Shown piece by piece: positions 6,549-13,866 of a stretch of 13,866 nucleotides of DNA. A model generated the notes under the pieces. The model had not been told where the DNA came from and searched no databases. It saw only the letters and a program-made list of their open reading frames with translations. The stretch lies in NCBI GenBank assembly GCA_046154665.1, contig JBJXFG010000092.1:1-13866 (forward strand), read 5' to 3'. Source of the DNA: JAFLCM01 sp046154665 (GTDB lineage Bacteria; Planctomycetota; Phycisphaerae; Phycisphaerales; UBA1924). The position numbers and the translations under genes were made by a program. Each line of letters begins with the position of its first letter. Positions within the stretch are counted from its first letter, which is position 1.

Positions 6549-8012
6549 TCAGTTGCCCGCGCCGATGACCACCAGCGGGCGCATCAGGCGGAGCTTGTCT
6601 TTCACCGTGCCGAAGCGGCCCGGCTCGATGCGCACCGTCAGCGTGGGCCCGGTCACGCGTGCCGCGATCGCCGCGGCGGGGGCTTCGGCGCTCAGACGCA
6701 ACCGCACCGGTTCGATGCCGGGACCCGATGAGACGACCGCTTCGCAGTCGCCCCATTCGAGCGCGTCGTCTTCGAGGGCGGCGGTGCCGATGAGGTGCGT
6801 CGCGCCTGGTGGCAGCTCGAAGGTCGTCTCGACGCCGCTGAGAAAAACGATGTCTTGCGCGTTGAGGGCGCTGACGCCGGGCGTCGCGAGGTCGTCGGCG
6901 TGGGCCATGAGCGCCGGCGGCGGGGCGAACACGCGTCCGGGCAACGCCTTCGCCGGGCCCATCGTCAGCGACGACAGCGGCACGATCTTCTCGGCGGCTG
7001 GGGTCCATGCCCGGAGCTCGTTGAGCGGCACCACGCCCTCGCCCTCCGAAGCGGTCTTGAGGCGCAGGCTCGCGCCGCCGCGGGCGCTGCGCTCGGTCGC
7101 GGTGCGCGACACACGGAGCACCGAGCCGTCGGCGAGGAACAGCGTCGGGCCGCTCAGGGCCCGCGTCGGGTTGGCCAGCACCACGGCGGCGACGCGCGAG
7201 CGATCGAACGAGCGGGCCGCGCCGCCTTCCTGCGGTTCGAGCTCCACCTTGTCGCCCACGCGGGTGATGAGGCCCCGGAACGTGTCGGCGTTCTCGAGGA
7301 CCACCGCGTCGTCGGCACCCGGCGGGGGCAGACGCGGCATTGAGCGCGGAGCGCCGGCCTCGTCGCCCTCGTCGGCCGCGGGGAAGCGGACCATCGAGAC
7401 GGCGTCGAGCGAGATCGTGATGTTGCCCAGCGAGGGCGAAGACCAGGTGAGTCGGTCGGCGTTGTCATTGGTGGTCGGCGCGAGCTCGCCGAGGTAGCGC
7501 TCGCCCGTTGATGTGGTGAGCGCGCCGCGCGATTGCGCGAGCAGGGCGCGGGTGAGCAGCGCGGCGTCGGGCCCGCGCCGGGCCGAGAGCGGTGCGTACG
7601 CGCCGGCCCCGAGCTCCGGCTGGGCTGCGGGGTCGCACGCGATCAGCGCCAGCACGCGGGCGGCGTCGAGCTTGATCTGCGCTCCGGCGCTCTCAATGAG
7701 GGTGACGGCGTTCTGCGCGTCGATCGCCGTCAGACGCCCGGTCATCACTTTGAGGTTGCTCTGCACCACCAGCACGTGCTCACCCTGGGGCGGTTGAGCG
7801 GCCGCCGGCGCGGCGGGCTGGGCGATGGCGCTCGCGCTGAGCAAGAGCGCCCAAAGACACGAGCCCCGAGCGTGAGCGAGTGGGACTGAACCACGCGCGC
7901 GCTCCGATGAGAAATAGGACCCGTCGCTGACGCTCCGGGCTCGTTCATCGGGAACAAGGGCAGGACGCAAGTGCCACCGACTCTGGTCGTTCTGTGCTGA
8001 AAAATCAGTCAT
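6549..8012 (-). CDS. Secreted beta-rich protein with NPCBM-like C-terminus
   Basis: I cannot assign a function to this 487-residue protein. After a hydrophobic segment (53-64) with the likely cleavage site AIA|QP come four degenerate beta-rich units of about 45 residues (about 80-124, 165-210, 236-280, 290-336). Each has a GxL or GxI turn and ends in a hydrophobic triplet after a valine. The end (about 385-487) resembles an NPCBM domain: FLSGVETTFELPPGA, then alternating strands, then KDKLRLMRPLVV. NPCBM domains bind carbohydrate in some enzymes. The ATG at 8010-8012 overlaps the upstream stop as ATGA, so translation is probably coupled. Residues 24-52 are encoded by a copy of the palindromic repeat, which pushes the hydrophobic core unusually far from the N-terminus. 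The hairpin cluster follows the gene. Confidence 0.8.
   Translation of the reverse strand: MTDFSAQNDQSRWHLRPALVPDERARSVSDGSYFSSERARGSVPLAHARGSCLWALLLSASAIAQPAAPAAAQPPQGEHVLVVQSNLKVMTGRLTAIDAQNAVTLIESAGAQIKLDAARVLALIACDPAAQPELGAGAYAPLSARRGPDAALLTRALLAQSRGALTTSTGERYLGELAPTTNDNADRLTWSSPSLGNITISLDAVSMVRFPAADEGDEAGAPRSMPRLPPPGADDAVVLENADTFRGLITRVGDKVELEPQEGGAARSFDRSRVAAVVLANPTRALSGPTLFLADGSVLRVSRTATERSARGGASLRLKTASEGEGVVPLNELRAWTPAAEKIVPLSSLTMGPAKALPGRVFAPPPALMAHADDLATPGVSALNAQDIVFLSGVETTFELPPGATHLIGTAALEDDALEWGDCEAVVSSGPGIEPVRLRLSAEAPAAAIAARVTGPTLTVRIEPGRFGTVKDKLRLMRPLVVIGAGN
7859..7944. repeat. Palindromic repeat, copy 2, inside a coding region
   Basis: The arms at 7859-7885 and 7918-7944 share the core CGAGCCCCGAGCGTGAGCGA, with a G-to-C change in the middle and one C-to-G change in the right arm, as an inverted pair. 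They match the arms of the element at 2463-2550. Here the element lies in the open frame of the beta-rich secreted protein, between its first 23 residues and the hydrophobic core of its export signal, and encodes SVSDGS and LAHARGS-type peptides without a stop. Confidence 0.85.
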
Positions 8013-9178
8013 TTCTGGAAAATCGGTAGGTAGCGCTTGGGCATCTGCAGGATGATCAGCGCTGACGCCGTGCCGTAGGCTTCGCCGATGCTGTTGTCGT
8101 CCCACAGCCCGTTGGCTCCCTGGCGGGCGAGGATTTCTTCGCGTGCGGCGGGCCACCAGCGGGCCCACGGCTCGCCGCCGTGGAGGTACATGGCCTGCAC
8201 GGCGTAATAGTGCCCGTAAAAATAGTGCGCGCCGATGCCCTCGGGGTTGCGTCCCGGGAAGGCGTTGTCGAGGAGGTACTTGATGCCGCGCTCGACGGCC
8301 TGGTCTTGGTAGATGCCGGCGTATTGGAGGCTGGCGACGCCGGCGGCGGAGCGGGGCCACAGGCTGCCGCCGCGACTGAGCTGGTACTTGAATCCGCCGT
8401 CCTCGGCCTGGCACAGGCGGACGTACTGCACGGCGCGGTCGATGGTGCCGCGGGGCACTTCGAGGCCGGCGTTGCGGGCGCTGCGAAGGGCCATCACCTG
8501 GCAGATGGTGACCGAGACGTCCGCATCGTTCGGCACTGGGTTGTAGCGCCATCCGCCCTCTTCGTTCTGCGTCTGCACGATGAGGCGGACCGCTTTGACG
8601 AGTGATTCATGCACGCGCTGCGAGAGCGCGGTGCCGTCGCCCCCGCGGGTCATGCCGTAGACCTCGCCCAGGAAGAGCGTGGCGTAGCCGTGCCCGTACA
8701 TGGGCCCGTGGGCGGTCTCGGCGGCGATGAGGCCGGTCTCGGTGCAGTTGGCGAGCACGGCCTGGGCGGCGCGTTCGACGTTCTGGGCGTAGCGCCCGCG
8801 GCCGGGCAGGTTGCCGTCGGACATGAACGCGAGGCCGGCCAGCGCGGTGATGGCGACGTTGTGCCCGAGGTTGCTCGAACCGAACGAGCCGTCGTCCTGT
8901 TGCTGCTTGGCAAGGGCTTCGAGGCCGCGGGTGACGGCGGTGTCGAGGGCGGGGGTGATCTCGTTTTCGAGGACAGTGTTTTCGGCACCGGGGCGGACGG
9001 GGGGAGACGCGGGCGCGGCGGCGTCGGCGGCAGGCGGGGGGGTGGCAGGGGTTGCGGGGGTCGGCGCGGGGGCCGGCGCAGCGGGCGCGGCTTCTTGGGC
9101 CGTCAGCGCGCCGGGGTTCGCGAGAGCAAGGATCGCGACGAAGAGGGCCGGGGAGTTGTTGCGGCGGTGTTGGGTCAA
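8009..9178 (-). CDS. Secreted prenyltransferase/squalene-oxidase-repeat protein (alpha/alpha toroid)
   Basis: This 389-residue protein begins with an export signal (about residues 10-27, site LTA|QE) and an Ala/Pro linker (28-63). From about 75 on it forms a toroid of helical hairpins with the repeat signatures QQQDDGSFGS (92-101), NEEGGWRYNP (205-214), AEDGGFKYQ (258-266) and GANGLWDD (354-361). Planctomycetes carry many such exported proteins with the conserved MYGHGYATLFLGE (160-172), YGHYYAVQAMYL (321-332) and GEAYGT...LQMP...YLPIFQ sequences seen here. Their substrate is unknown, and no isoprenoid-cyclase Asp motif of the DxDD type is visible, so terpene cyclisation is unlikely. The start is a TTG (9176-9178), the only plausible initiator before the signal peptide. 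It overlaps the stop of a possible 25-codon leader frame. The stop overlaps the next gene by 4 bp. Confidence 0.88.
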   Translation of the reverse strand: MTQHRRNNSPALFVAILALANPGALTAQEAAPAAPAPAPTPATPATPPPAADAAAPASPPVRPGAENTVLENEITPALDTAVTRGLEALAKQQQDDGSFGSSNLGHNVAITALAGLAFMSDGNLPGRGRYAQNVERAAQAVLANCTETGLIAAETAHGPMYGHGYATLFLGEVYGMTRGGDGTALSQRVHESLVKAVRLIVQTQNEEGGWRYNPVPNDADVSVTICQVMALRSARNAGLEVPRGTIDRAVQYVRLCQAEDGGFKYQLSRGGSLWPRSAAGVASLQYAGIYQDQAVERGIKYLLDNAFPGRNPEGIGAHYFYGHYYAVQAMYLHGGEPWARWWPAAREEILARQGANGLWDDNSIGEAYGTASALIILQMPKRYLPIFQK

Positions 9179-9252
9179 GTGTGGGTGTGGTTGATCGTGG
9201 TGGTTCGGCCTGCGGGGGACCGAAGAGTGACCCGCCGGCTTCTACGGATCAT
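9175..9252 (-). CDS. Possible 25-residue leader peptide (uORF)
   Basis: An ATG at 9250-9252, six bases after a GAGGA ribosome-binding sequence (9259-9263), opens a 25-codon frame beginning MIRRSRRVTLR. Its TGA (9175-9177) overlaps the TTG start of the toroid gene. The neighbouring genes have no ribosome binding site this good. The 6 bp hairpin GGATCA-GTGA-TGATCC (9261-9246) places the start codon at its loop and the ribosome-binding bases in its stem. It could couple or control translation of the toroid gene, or be chance; the peptide matches nothing I know. Confidence 0.3.
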   Translation of the reverse strand: MIRRSRRVTLRSPAGRTTTINHTHT

Positions 9253-9342
9253 CACTGATCCTCGTGTGAAAGCGCGACGATTCGCTGCGAAGACGCCGCT
9301 CATCGTCGGCGTGAGCTGCGCGTGAAAGGCTGAAGATCCGTG

Positions 9343-10140
9343 TTACTTGCCCGCGCTCTCGGCGGTCTTGCGGTAGTACTCCTCGGTCATCGATTGGTAG
9401 AGGCGGCTGTAATAGTCGTCCATGCCCTGCGTGAAGGCTTCGCGGAGGCGCTCGGGGAGCGCGCCCCACGCGGCGCGGGCCTGTTCGAGCCGGTCCTTGA
9501 GCTGCGGGTCTTGGCCGGGCGGCGGTGTGGCGGCCTGGTCGCCGGAGCCGCCCTTCTGGTTCTGCTGGCCCTTCTGGCCGCCTTTCTGAGGCTGGCTGGG
9601 CTGGTTCTGGCTCTGCTTGTTGTCATCGCTGTTCGAGGATGACGAGGACGAGCCACCCTTGGGCTGCTGCTGCTGGTGCTTGATGAGCGCGTCGAGCTTG
9701 CGGAGGATGTCTTCCTGGATGCGCTGGGTGGTGAGGCCGGTGTCTTTGGACTTTTCGAGACGGGCCGCCACTTCGCCCATCTGACGCACGGCTTCTTTGA
9801 ATGCTTCCTGAGCCTCGGCGTCGGTGAGCTTGCGCTCGAGCGCGGCCTTCTGCGGGTCGGGGTCGGCTTCGCCGGGAGTCGGCGCGGGGATCGCGTCGGG
9901 TGCGGGATTCGGCTGCTTGGGCGCGGCCTTCGGGAGGCCGAGGAGGTCGTCGAGCGACGGATCACCGGCGGGTGCGGGCTTGGGCTCCGCGGGCGCTGGC
10001 GCGGGGGGGGTGCTCTGCGCGCTGACGAGCGGACCGGCCAACGCGAGCACAGCCAGGATCAACGCGTGAGCGATGCCTCGGGCGATTGATGTCACCGGTG
10101 CGGCCGTGCCGCTGATGGCGGTGCGTCCGCGGGCCGACAT
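9343..10140 (-). CDS. Secreted Gln/Ser/Asn-rich protein of the DUF4175 operon
   Basis: This is a 265-residue exported protein of unknown function. The signal peptide (hydrophobic 21-38, site VSA|QS after 41) is followed by a Pro/Ala linker and a charged helical part, LERKLTDAEAQEAFKEAVRQ (about 101-120), continuing through MGEVAARLEKSKDTGLTTQR to KLDALIKHQQQQ. A long Ser/Asn/Gln/Lys/Gly low-complexity stretch follows (about 161-205). The C-terminus is a helical module with AWGALPERLREAF and DDYYSRLYQSMTEEYYR. Proteins with this end recur beside DUF4175-like genes in planctomycetes, as I recall. The ATG at 10138-10140 is chosen over upstream starts because the longer frame would overlap the DUF4175-like gene and bury the signal peptide; a weak GGAA lies upstream. 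The gap to the upstream gene is 103 bp and contains a stem-loop. The helices and spacer suggest a partner of the coiled-coil protein. Confidence 0.78.
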   Translation of the reverse strand: MSARGRTAISGTAAPVTSIARGIAHALILAVLALAGPLVSAQSTPPAPAPAEPKPAPAGDPSLDDLLGLPKAAPKQPNPAPDAIPAPTPGEADPDPQKAALERKLTDAEAQEAFKEAVRQMGEVAARLEKSKDTGLTTQRIQEDILRKLDALIKHQQQQPKGGSSSSSSNSDDNKQSQNQPSQPQKGGQKGQQNQKGGSGDQAATPPPGQDPQLKDRLEQARAAWGALPERLREAFTQGMDDYYSRLYQSMTEEYYRKTAESAGK

Positions 10141-10175
10141 CAGTTCCGGTTGGCCGTGGAGTGCGGAGCACACGG

Positions 10176-10207
10176 CACTGCTGTCTCCGAGGACGGAGCC
10201 AGCAGTG
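10176..10207. repeat. Intergenic stem-loop after the DUF4175-like gene
   Basis: CACTGCTGTCTCCG (10176-10189) pairs with CGGAGCCAGCAGTG (10194-10207) with a single mismatch and an AGGA loop. No T tract follows on the minus strand, so it is not a usual terminator; it may stabilise the 3' end of the upstream message or be a REP-like element. GGCACTGCTG/CAGCAGTGCC palindromes are, as far as I remember, common in planctomycete intergenic DNA. Confidence 0.65.
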
Positions 10208-10243
10208 GCACGGCGCGCGAGTCGCCGATCGTGTTGGAGTTCG

Positions 10244-13200
10244 TTAGGCGGCACGGCGCTGCTCCTCCTTCTGTTCGCCAGCTCCGGGTTGAGGTGCGGG
10301 CTCGGGCAGGGGGATCGCCTCATCGGGTTCGTTCTCCGGTTCGGCGGGCTCATCGCCCGGCTTGGGCGCGGGGCCGAAGGGGATGGCGGGCTCTTCTTCG
10401 CCCCCCCCGCCGCCAGCGGAGAGCTTCTTCAGAAGGTCGGAGCCGAGCTGGGCGATGTCGCGCTGCTGGGTGGCGATCGTGTTCGCGTCGGGGGCTTCGG
10501 GGGCGTTTTGTTCGGAGCCGTGGGTGGCCTGGGCGATCTCGGCCTGCATCATGCGGAGCAGGCGGAGCTGCTTGGCGGGCGGGAGCAGGCCGGGCTTCTG
10601 GCCTTGGCCCCCGCCTCCGCCGCCGCCGGCGCCTTGCGCGAACTTGCTGTCGTTCTTCGGGTCGGTCAGCGCGTCGATGAGGTTCTTGAGGTTGGTGATG
10701 GTCGCGTCCTGCGGGCGCAGGGCGGCGTTGGCGTCGGCGTTCTCGAGCGCTTTCGCCGCGTTGGTGGTCGTTTCCGCCAATCGCTTGTGCGCGTAGTCAA
10801 AGACCAGCGCTTCTTGCAGTTCCTTGGTCGTCTCGTGCAGGGCCGTCAGCGAGGTGCCCACGGCGGTCTGGGCCTCGCCCAGGCGGCGCACCAGCACGCG
10901 GTCGCGCCGGGCGAGTTCCTTCATCTGCGCGAAGCCCGCCGCCTCGCCCCGGACGCGTTCCTGCTCTTTCAGGGCGTCCTGGTACTTCTGCTTGAGCTCG
11001 GCGAGCTTCTGGCGTTCCTCGGCGTCTTTCGCTTCCTCGTTCAACTTGCGGGCGCGATCGAGCGCGGTCTTCAGGGCGTCGAGGCTTTCGTTTTCGAGCT
11101 CTTTCACCGGCTCGGGGTCGACGGTGGCGACGCGGAGGGCTGCGATGGCGCCGGCCTGTGCCTGGTTGGCCTTGCCGATGAGCTTTGCCACCGACTCGAG
11201 GCCGGTGGTCGAAGTGGCCTGCTCTTCGACGGCGATGGTGTTCTGATTGAGCGCGATCATGCCCTTGTCAAGGCCGGCGTAACCAGACTGGCCCTGCTGG
11301 GCCGCGTCGAGCGCGGTGAGCTGCTTTTCCTGCTCTTTCACCAGACGCTCGAGCGCCTCGGTGATCTCCTGCAGCTTGCGCATCAGCATCATGGTGCGCC
11401 GCTTTTCGTTGGCGTCGAGGTCTTCCTTCATCTGCTTGAGCGCTTTGGCGGCCTGCTCCTGGCGACGGCCCGCGTCGCTCATGCGGTTCTGCCCGGCGCT
11501 CTGGGCCGCGGACTTCATGCCCTCGGACACCTGCTGCTGCTCGGCGCGGTCGGCGGCGTCCTTCATGCCCTGGGCCGCGGCGGAGTCCTTCTTGGCCACC
11601 TGCTCAGCCTTCTCTCGCATCTCGCGGGCGAGCTTCTGCACCTCTTCGGCGAGCTGCGTCTGGCGGTCGACGATCTGTTCGAGATCGGAACGCTCCTGCG
11701 GCGTGAGTTCGCTGGCGCTCTTGCCCGCGGTCTTGTCGCCGGTCTGGCCGGTCTGCTCGCGGAGGGCTTCCTGCGCCTTGATGAGCTGTTCGAGCTTGTT
11801 GCGGACGACCCAGCTGTCCTGACCCTTGTCGAGCATCTCGGCGAGCTTGGTCATCTCGTCGCGGACCTGCTGCTGGTCGCCTGCGGCGGCGGTGGCTTTC
11901 GCGCCGCCGAGAGGTTCGGCCGGCTTGGCGTCAGCGGCTTCGGGAGGCGGTTCGGGCAGGCCCGATGAGGCTTCGTCGAGGGTCTTGCCCGCTTCGGATG
12001 AGGATTGGCCGGCCTGCTCGATGGTCTGGCCGGCGCGCTGCAGCACCTCGGCGAGCGCGGGGTCCATCAGGCCGTTCTCTTTCACACGGTCGGCGACGCG
12101 CTGCACCGCCTCGGCCTGACGCCCGATGCGCTCGGTGACTTGCGCCTGCCCTCGGCGGGACTGGCGGTCGGCGCCGCGCTCGGTGGTGCGAGACTGCACC
12201 TCGCCCTGCTGGGCCTCGATGCGGATGGCGGACTGGCGAACCTGCGTGAGCTCGCGCTGTACTTCTTCGATGAACTGCGACTCGGAGATGATGCGGAGGG
12301 TGCGGACGGCGGAACGGGTCGCTTCGCGGGGCTTGGCTTCGTCGCCGGGGCCGACCGGGGCGGCGAACACGTCGGCGGCGAGAGCGGTGAGGCGGACCTC
12401 GTCGCCGGGCTTGACGCCAAGCACGGCGAGGTCGACGCCCGAGCGGACGGTGAGGGCCCGCGGCGGCTGCGCATCACTGTTCGCGGGGGTTTCGCTGGCG
12501 ATGGACTCGGGATCTCCAACGGGTTCGAGCGCTCCGCCGGAGCCGGACTTTTCGCCGCCTTCGCGTCCGGCGGGCTTGGCGATGGTGCGTTCGAGGGCGA
12601 GCGAGCGCAGGCCCACATCGTCGCGGGCTTCGGCGACGACCTCGATGAGCGCGGTGGGCAGCACGCCGCGGTCGGTGCCCGGGGTGGTGATGGTCGCTTC
12701 GGCGGGCTTGTCTTCGAGGGCGTCGAAGCGGACGACGGCGTCGTCGGTCGCGGCGATTCCGTATTGGTCCACGGGGCGGACCACGAGGCGCACCGGTTTG
12801 CCGAGCGTCCACGAGAGGGTCCAGGTGGAGCCCGATCCGGTGAGGGCGACGGGGGTTTCGGGGCCGTCGATGAGTCTGATCTGGTCTTGCAGCGGCGGGT
12901 CGAACCTAGCGGTGGTGCTGAGGTTGAGCTTGAGGTCGATGCGTGAACCGGCGAGGGCGGGCGGGGCGCTGGCGCGTTCGTCGGTGCCGGGGCCGAGGTC
13001 GATGTTCAGTTGGGCGGCGCTGGTGTAGGCGGGCGGGGTGACGCTGGCTTGGGCGCTGACGAGCACGGGAGGGGGCACGAGCTTGATCGTGCGCGTGGGG
13101 GTTTCGTCGTCGCGGGTGAGCAGGCGGTATTCGACGGATTCCCCGGCGGGGTCGATGAGGCGCTCGAAGAGCGCGCCGGTGACGGCGCGGGTCTGCTCGC

Positions 13201-13866
13201 GGCCCAGCGGGTCGAGCGCGGTGGCGGTGGTTTCGCCTTCGCGGCCCTGCCAGGTGAGGAGCTCCTTGCGCCATCCTCCACTTGGAGCACCCTTGCCGAG
13301 GAAGCGGTACTCGACGAAGACGTCGGTCTGATCGGGCGCGTCTTGCGAGCGGGTGAGCAGGGCCCGCAAAGGCAGGGCCGCGCCCAGGGCGTGGACCTCG
13401 GCGTCGGTCGCGTCGGCCACGCCGGTGCGCTTGGGCCACTCGGCCCCGGACCACGGCGTGACGACGCGCTGGGCACCGATCCAGAACCCCGAAGGTGAGA
13501 GCGCGAAGAGCCCGGCGGTGACGGCCGCCGCGCCCGCGAGCGCGAGTGCGGCACGCTTGAGCGCGTGGGTGCGGACGAGCCCGGCGGCGTCGCGGTCGGC
13601 CCAGAGGTTGACGGTCTGGCGGATGCCCGCATCGGCCATGCCGCGCGAGGTGGCGCTGGGGAACGCGGCGCGGCCGTGGGCGAGGTCGGAGGCGGAGCCG
13701 AGTTTGCCCTTGAGGTCGGGGTAGGAACGCTCGACGCGGAGCGCGACCTCGGTCTCATCGGGGTTGAAGCGCAGGGCGGGGCGGACCCACGTCCACCACG
13801 ACCAGCCGAGCAGCCCCAGCCACGCGGGGAGGGTGAGCATCCGCAGCCACCCGGGGACGCGCAGGG
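10244..13866 (-). CDS. DUF4175-like membrane coiled-coil protein, N-terminus beyond the window
   Basis: This very large protein (over 1200 residues visible) has no known catalytic role. The reading frame is open to the right edge, and the codons before the first in-frame ATG (13838-13840) read LRVPGWLR, matching the family's conserved D-x-x-x-x-LPxWxR stretch, so the real start lies outside. A membrane segment (LPAWLGLLGWSWWTWV), a cytoplasmic-type loop with ALRVERSYPDLKGKL, and a second membrane segment (ALALAGAAAVTAGLFAL) come first. Beta-rich extracytoplasmic parts follow, with ASVTPPAYTSAA and DDVGLRSLALER. The rest is a long Gln/Glu/Lys/Ala-rich coiled coil, then a Gly-rich run and a Pro/Glu-rich tail. 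In planctomycetes such genes sit next to MoxR ATPase, DUF58 and von Willebrand A genes; those would lie to the right. It leads the minus-strand envelope gene run. Confidence 0.88.
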   Translation of the reverse strand, partial: LRVPGWLRMLTLPAWLGLLGWSWWTWVRPALRFNPDETEVALRVERSYPDLKGKLGSASDLAHGRAAFPSATSRGMADAGIRQTVNLWADRDAAGLVRTHALKRAALALAGAAAVTAGLFALSPSGFWIGAQRVVTPWSGAEWPKRTGVADATDAEVHALGAALPLRALLTRSQDAPDQTDVFVEYRFLGKGAPSGGWRKELLTWQGREGETTATALDPLGREQTRAVTGALFERLIDPAGESVEYRLLTRDDETPTRTIKLVPPPVLVSAQASVTPPAYTSAAQLNIDLGPGTDERASAPPALAGSRIDLKLNLSTTARFDPPLQDQIRLIDGPETPVALTGSGSTWTLSWTLGKPVRLVVRPVDQYGIAATDDAVVRFDALEDKPAEATITTPGTDRGVLPTALIEVVAEARDDVGLRSLALERTIAKPAGREGGEKSGSGGALEPVGDPESIASETPANSDAQPPRALTVRSGVDLAVLGVKPGDEVRLTALAADVFAAPVGPGDEAKPREATRSAVRTLRIISESQFIEEVQRELTQVRQSAIRIEAQQGEVQSRTTERGADRQSRRGQAQVTERIGRQAEAVQRVADRVKENGLMDPALAEVLQRAGQTIEQAGQSSSEAGKTLDEASSGLPEPPPEAADAKPAEPLGGAKATAAAGDQQQVRDEMTKLAEMLDKGQDSWVVRNKLEQLIKAQEALREQTGQTGDKTAGKSASELTPQERSDLEQIVDRQTQLAEEVQKLAREMREKAEQVAKKDSAAAQGMKDAADRAEQQQVSEGMKSAAQSAGQNRMSDAGRRQEQAAKALKQMKEDLDANEKRRTMMLMRKLQEITEALERLVKEQEKQLTALDAAQQGQSGYAGLDKGMIALNQNTIAVEEQATSTTGLESVAKLIGKANQAQAGAIAALRVATVDPEPVKELENESLDALKTALDRARKLNEEAKDAEERQKLAELKQKYQDALKEQERVRGEAAGFAQMKELARRDRVLVRRLGEAQTAVGTSLTALHETTKELQEALVFDYAHKRLAETTTNAAKALENADANAALRPQDATITNLKNLIDALTDPKNDSKFAQGAGGGGGGGQGQKPGLLPPAKQLRLLRMMQAEIAQATHGSEQNAPEAPDANTIATQQRDIAQLGSDLLKKLSAGGGGGEEEPAIPFGPAPKPGDEPAEPENEPDEAIPLPEPAPQPGAGEQKEEQRRAA

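Noticed and set aside
8013..8552. Upstream extension of the beta-rich protein
   Set aside because: It is an out-of-frame shadow of the toroid gene; the ATGA overlap at 8009-8012 gives a natural start.
10141..10353. Upstream extension of the Gln/Ser-rich secreted protein to an earlier start
   Set aside because: It would overlap the end of the DUF4175-like gene, cross a stem-loop and put about 70 residues before the signal peptide.
10073..11968. 631-codon open frame on the plus strand
   Set aside because: It lies antisense to the DUF4175-like gene. Its Leu/Gly/Val-rich translation is what the opposite frame of a Gln/Glu/Ala-rich GC-rich coiled coil produces.

Overview
The window is very GC-rich, with long open antisense shadows. 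Its gene content points to a planctomycete, most likely of the Phycisphaerae. The best clues are a DUF4175-like coiled-coil membrane protein, a secreted alpha/alpha-toroid protein with the lineage-typical YGHGYATLFLGE, YGHYYAVQAM and LPIFQK sequences, and a palindromic intergenic repeat whose translation contains LAHARGS. This assignment rests on recalled family knowledge; no search was run.

Left part (1-4321): a tRNA-Glu runs off the left edge on the minus strand. It is followed by nadD on the plus strand and, convergent to it, metK and nadE on the minus strand. An intrinsic terminator closes metK. The 310 bp between nadE and metK hold a palindromic repeat placed directly after the nadE stop and a GC-rich metK leader that can fold into an H-type pseudoknot ending on the base before the metK GTG. 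NadD and NadE are consecutive late steps of NAD synthesis, and MetK makes S-adenosylmethionine, so this is a cofactor neighbourhood, though not a single operon.

Middle part (4334-6548): a secreted protein of unknown function starts 12 bp from the divergent nadE start and is followed, 2 bp downstream, by a short-chain dehydrogenase. After the dehydrogenase lies a dense cluster of short perfect stem-loops between two convergent transcription units.

Right part (6549-13866): a minus-strand run, read from the right edge, encodes a DUF4175-like membrane coiled-coil protein (its start lies beyond the window), a secreted Gln/Ser/Asn-rich protein, the secreted toroid protein and a secreted beta-rich protein with an NPCBM-like end. 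The last two overlap as ATGA. All carry membrane or export signals, so this looks like an envelope-associated system of unknown function. A second copy of the palindromic repeat is fused in frame into the N-terminal export region of the last gene.

Most worth following up are the metK leader pseudoknot, the repeat inside a signal peptide, the hairpin cluster at 6289-6502, and the DUF4175-centred envelope operon.
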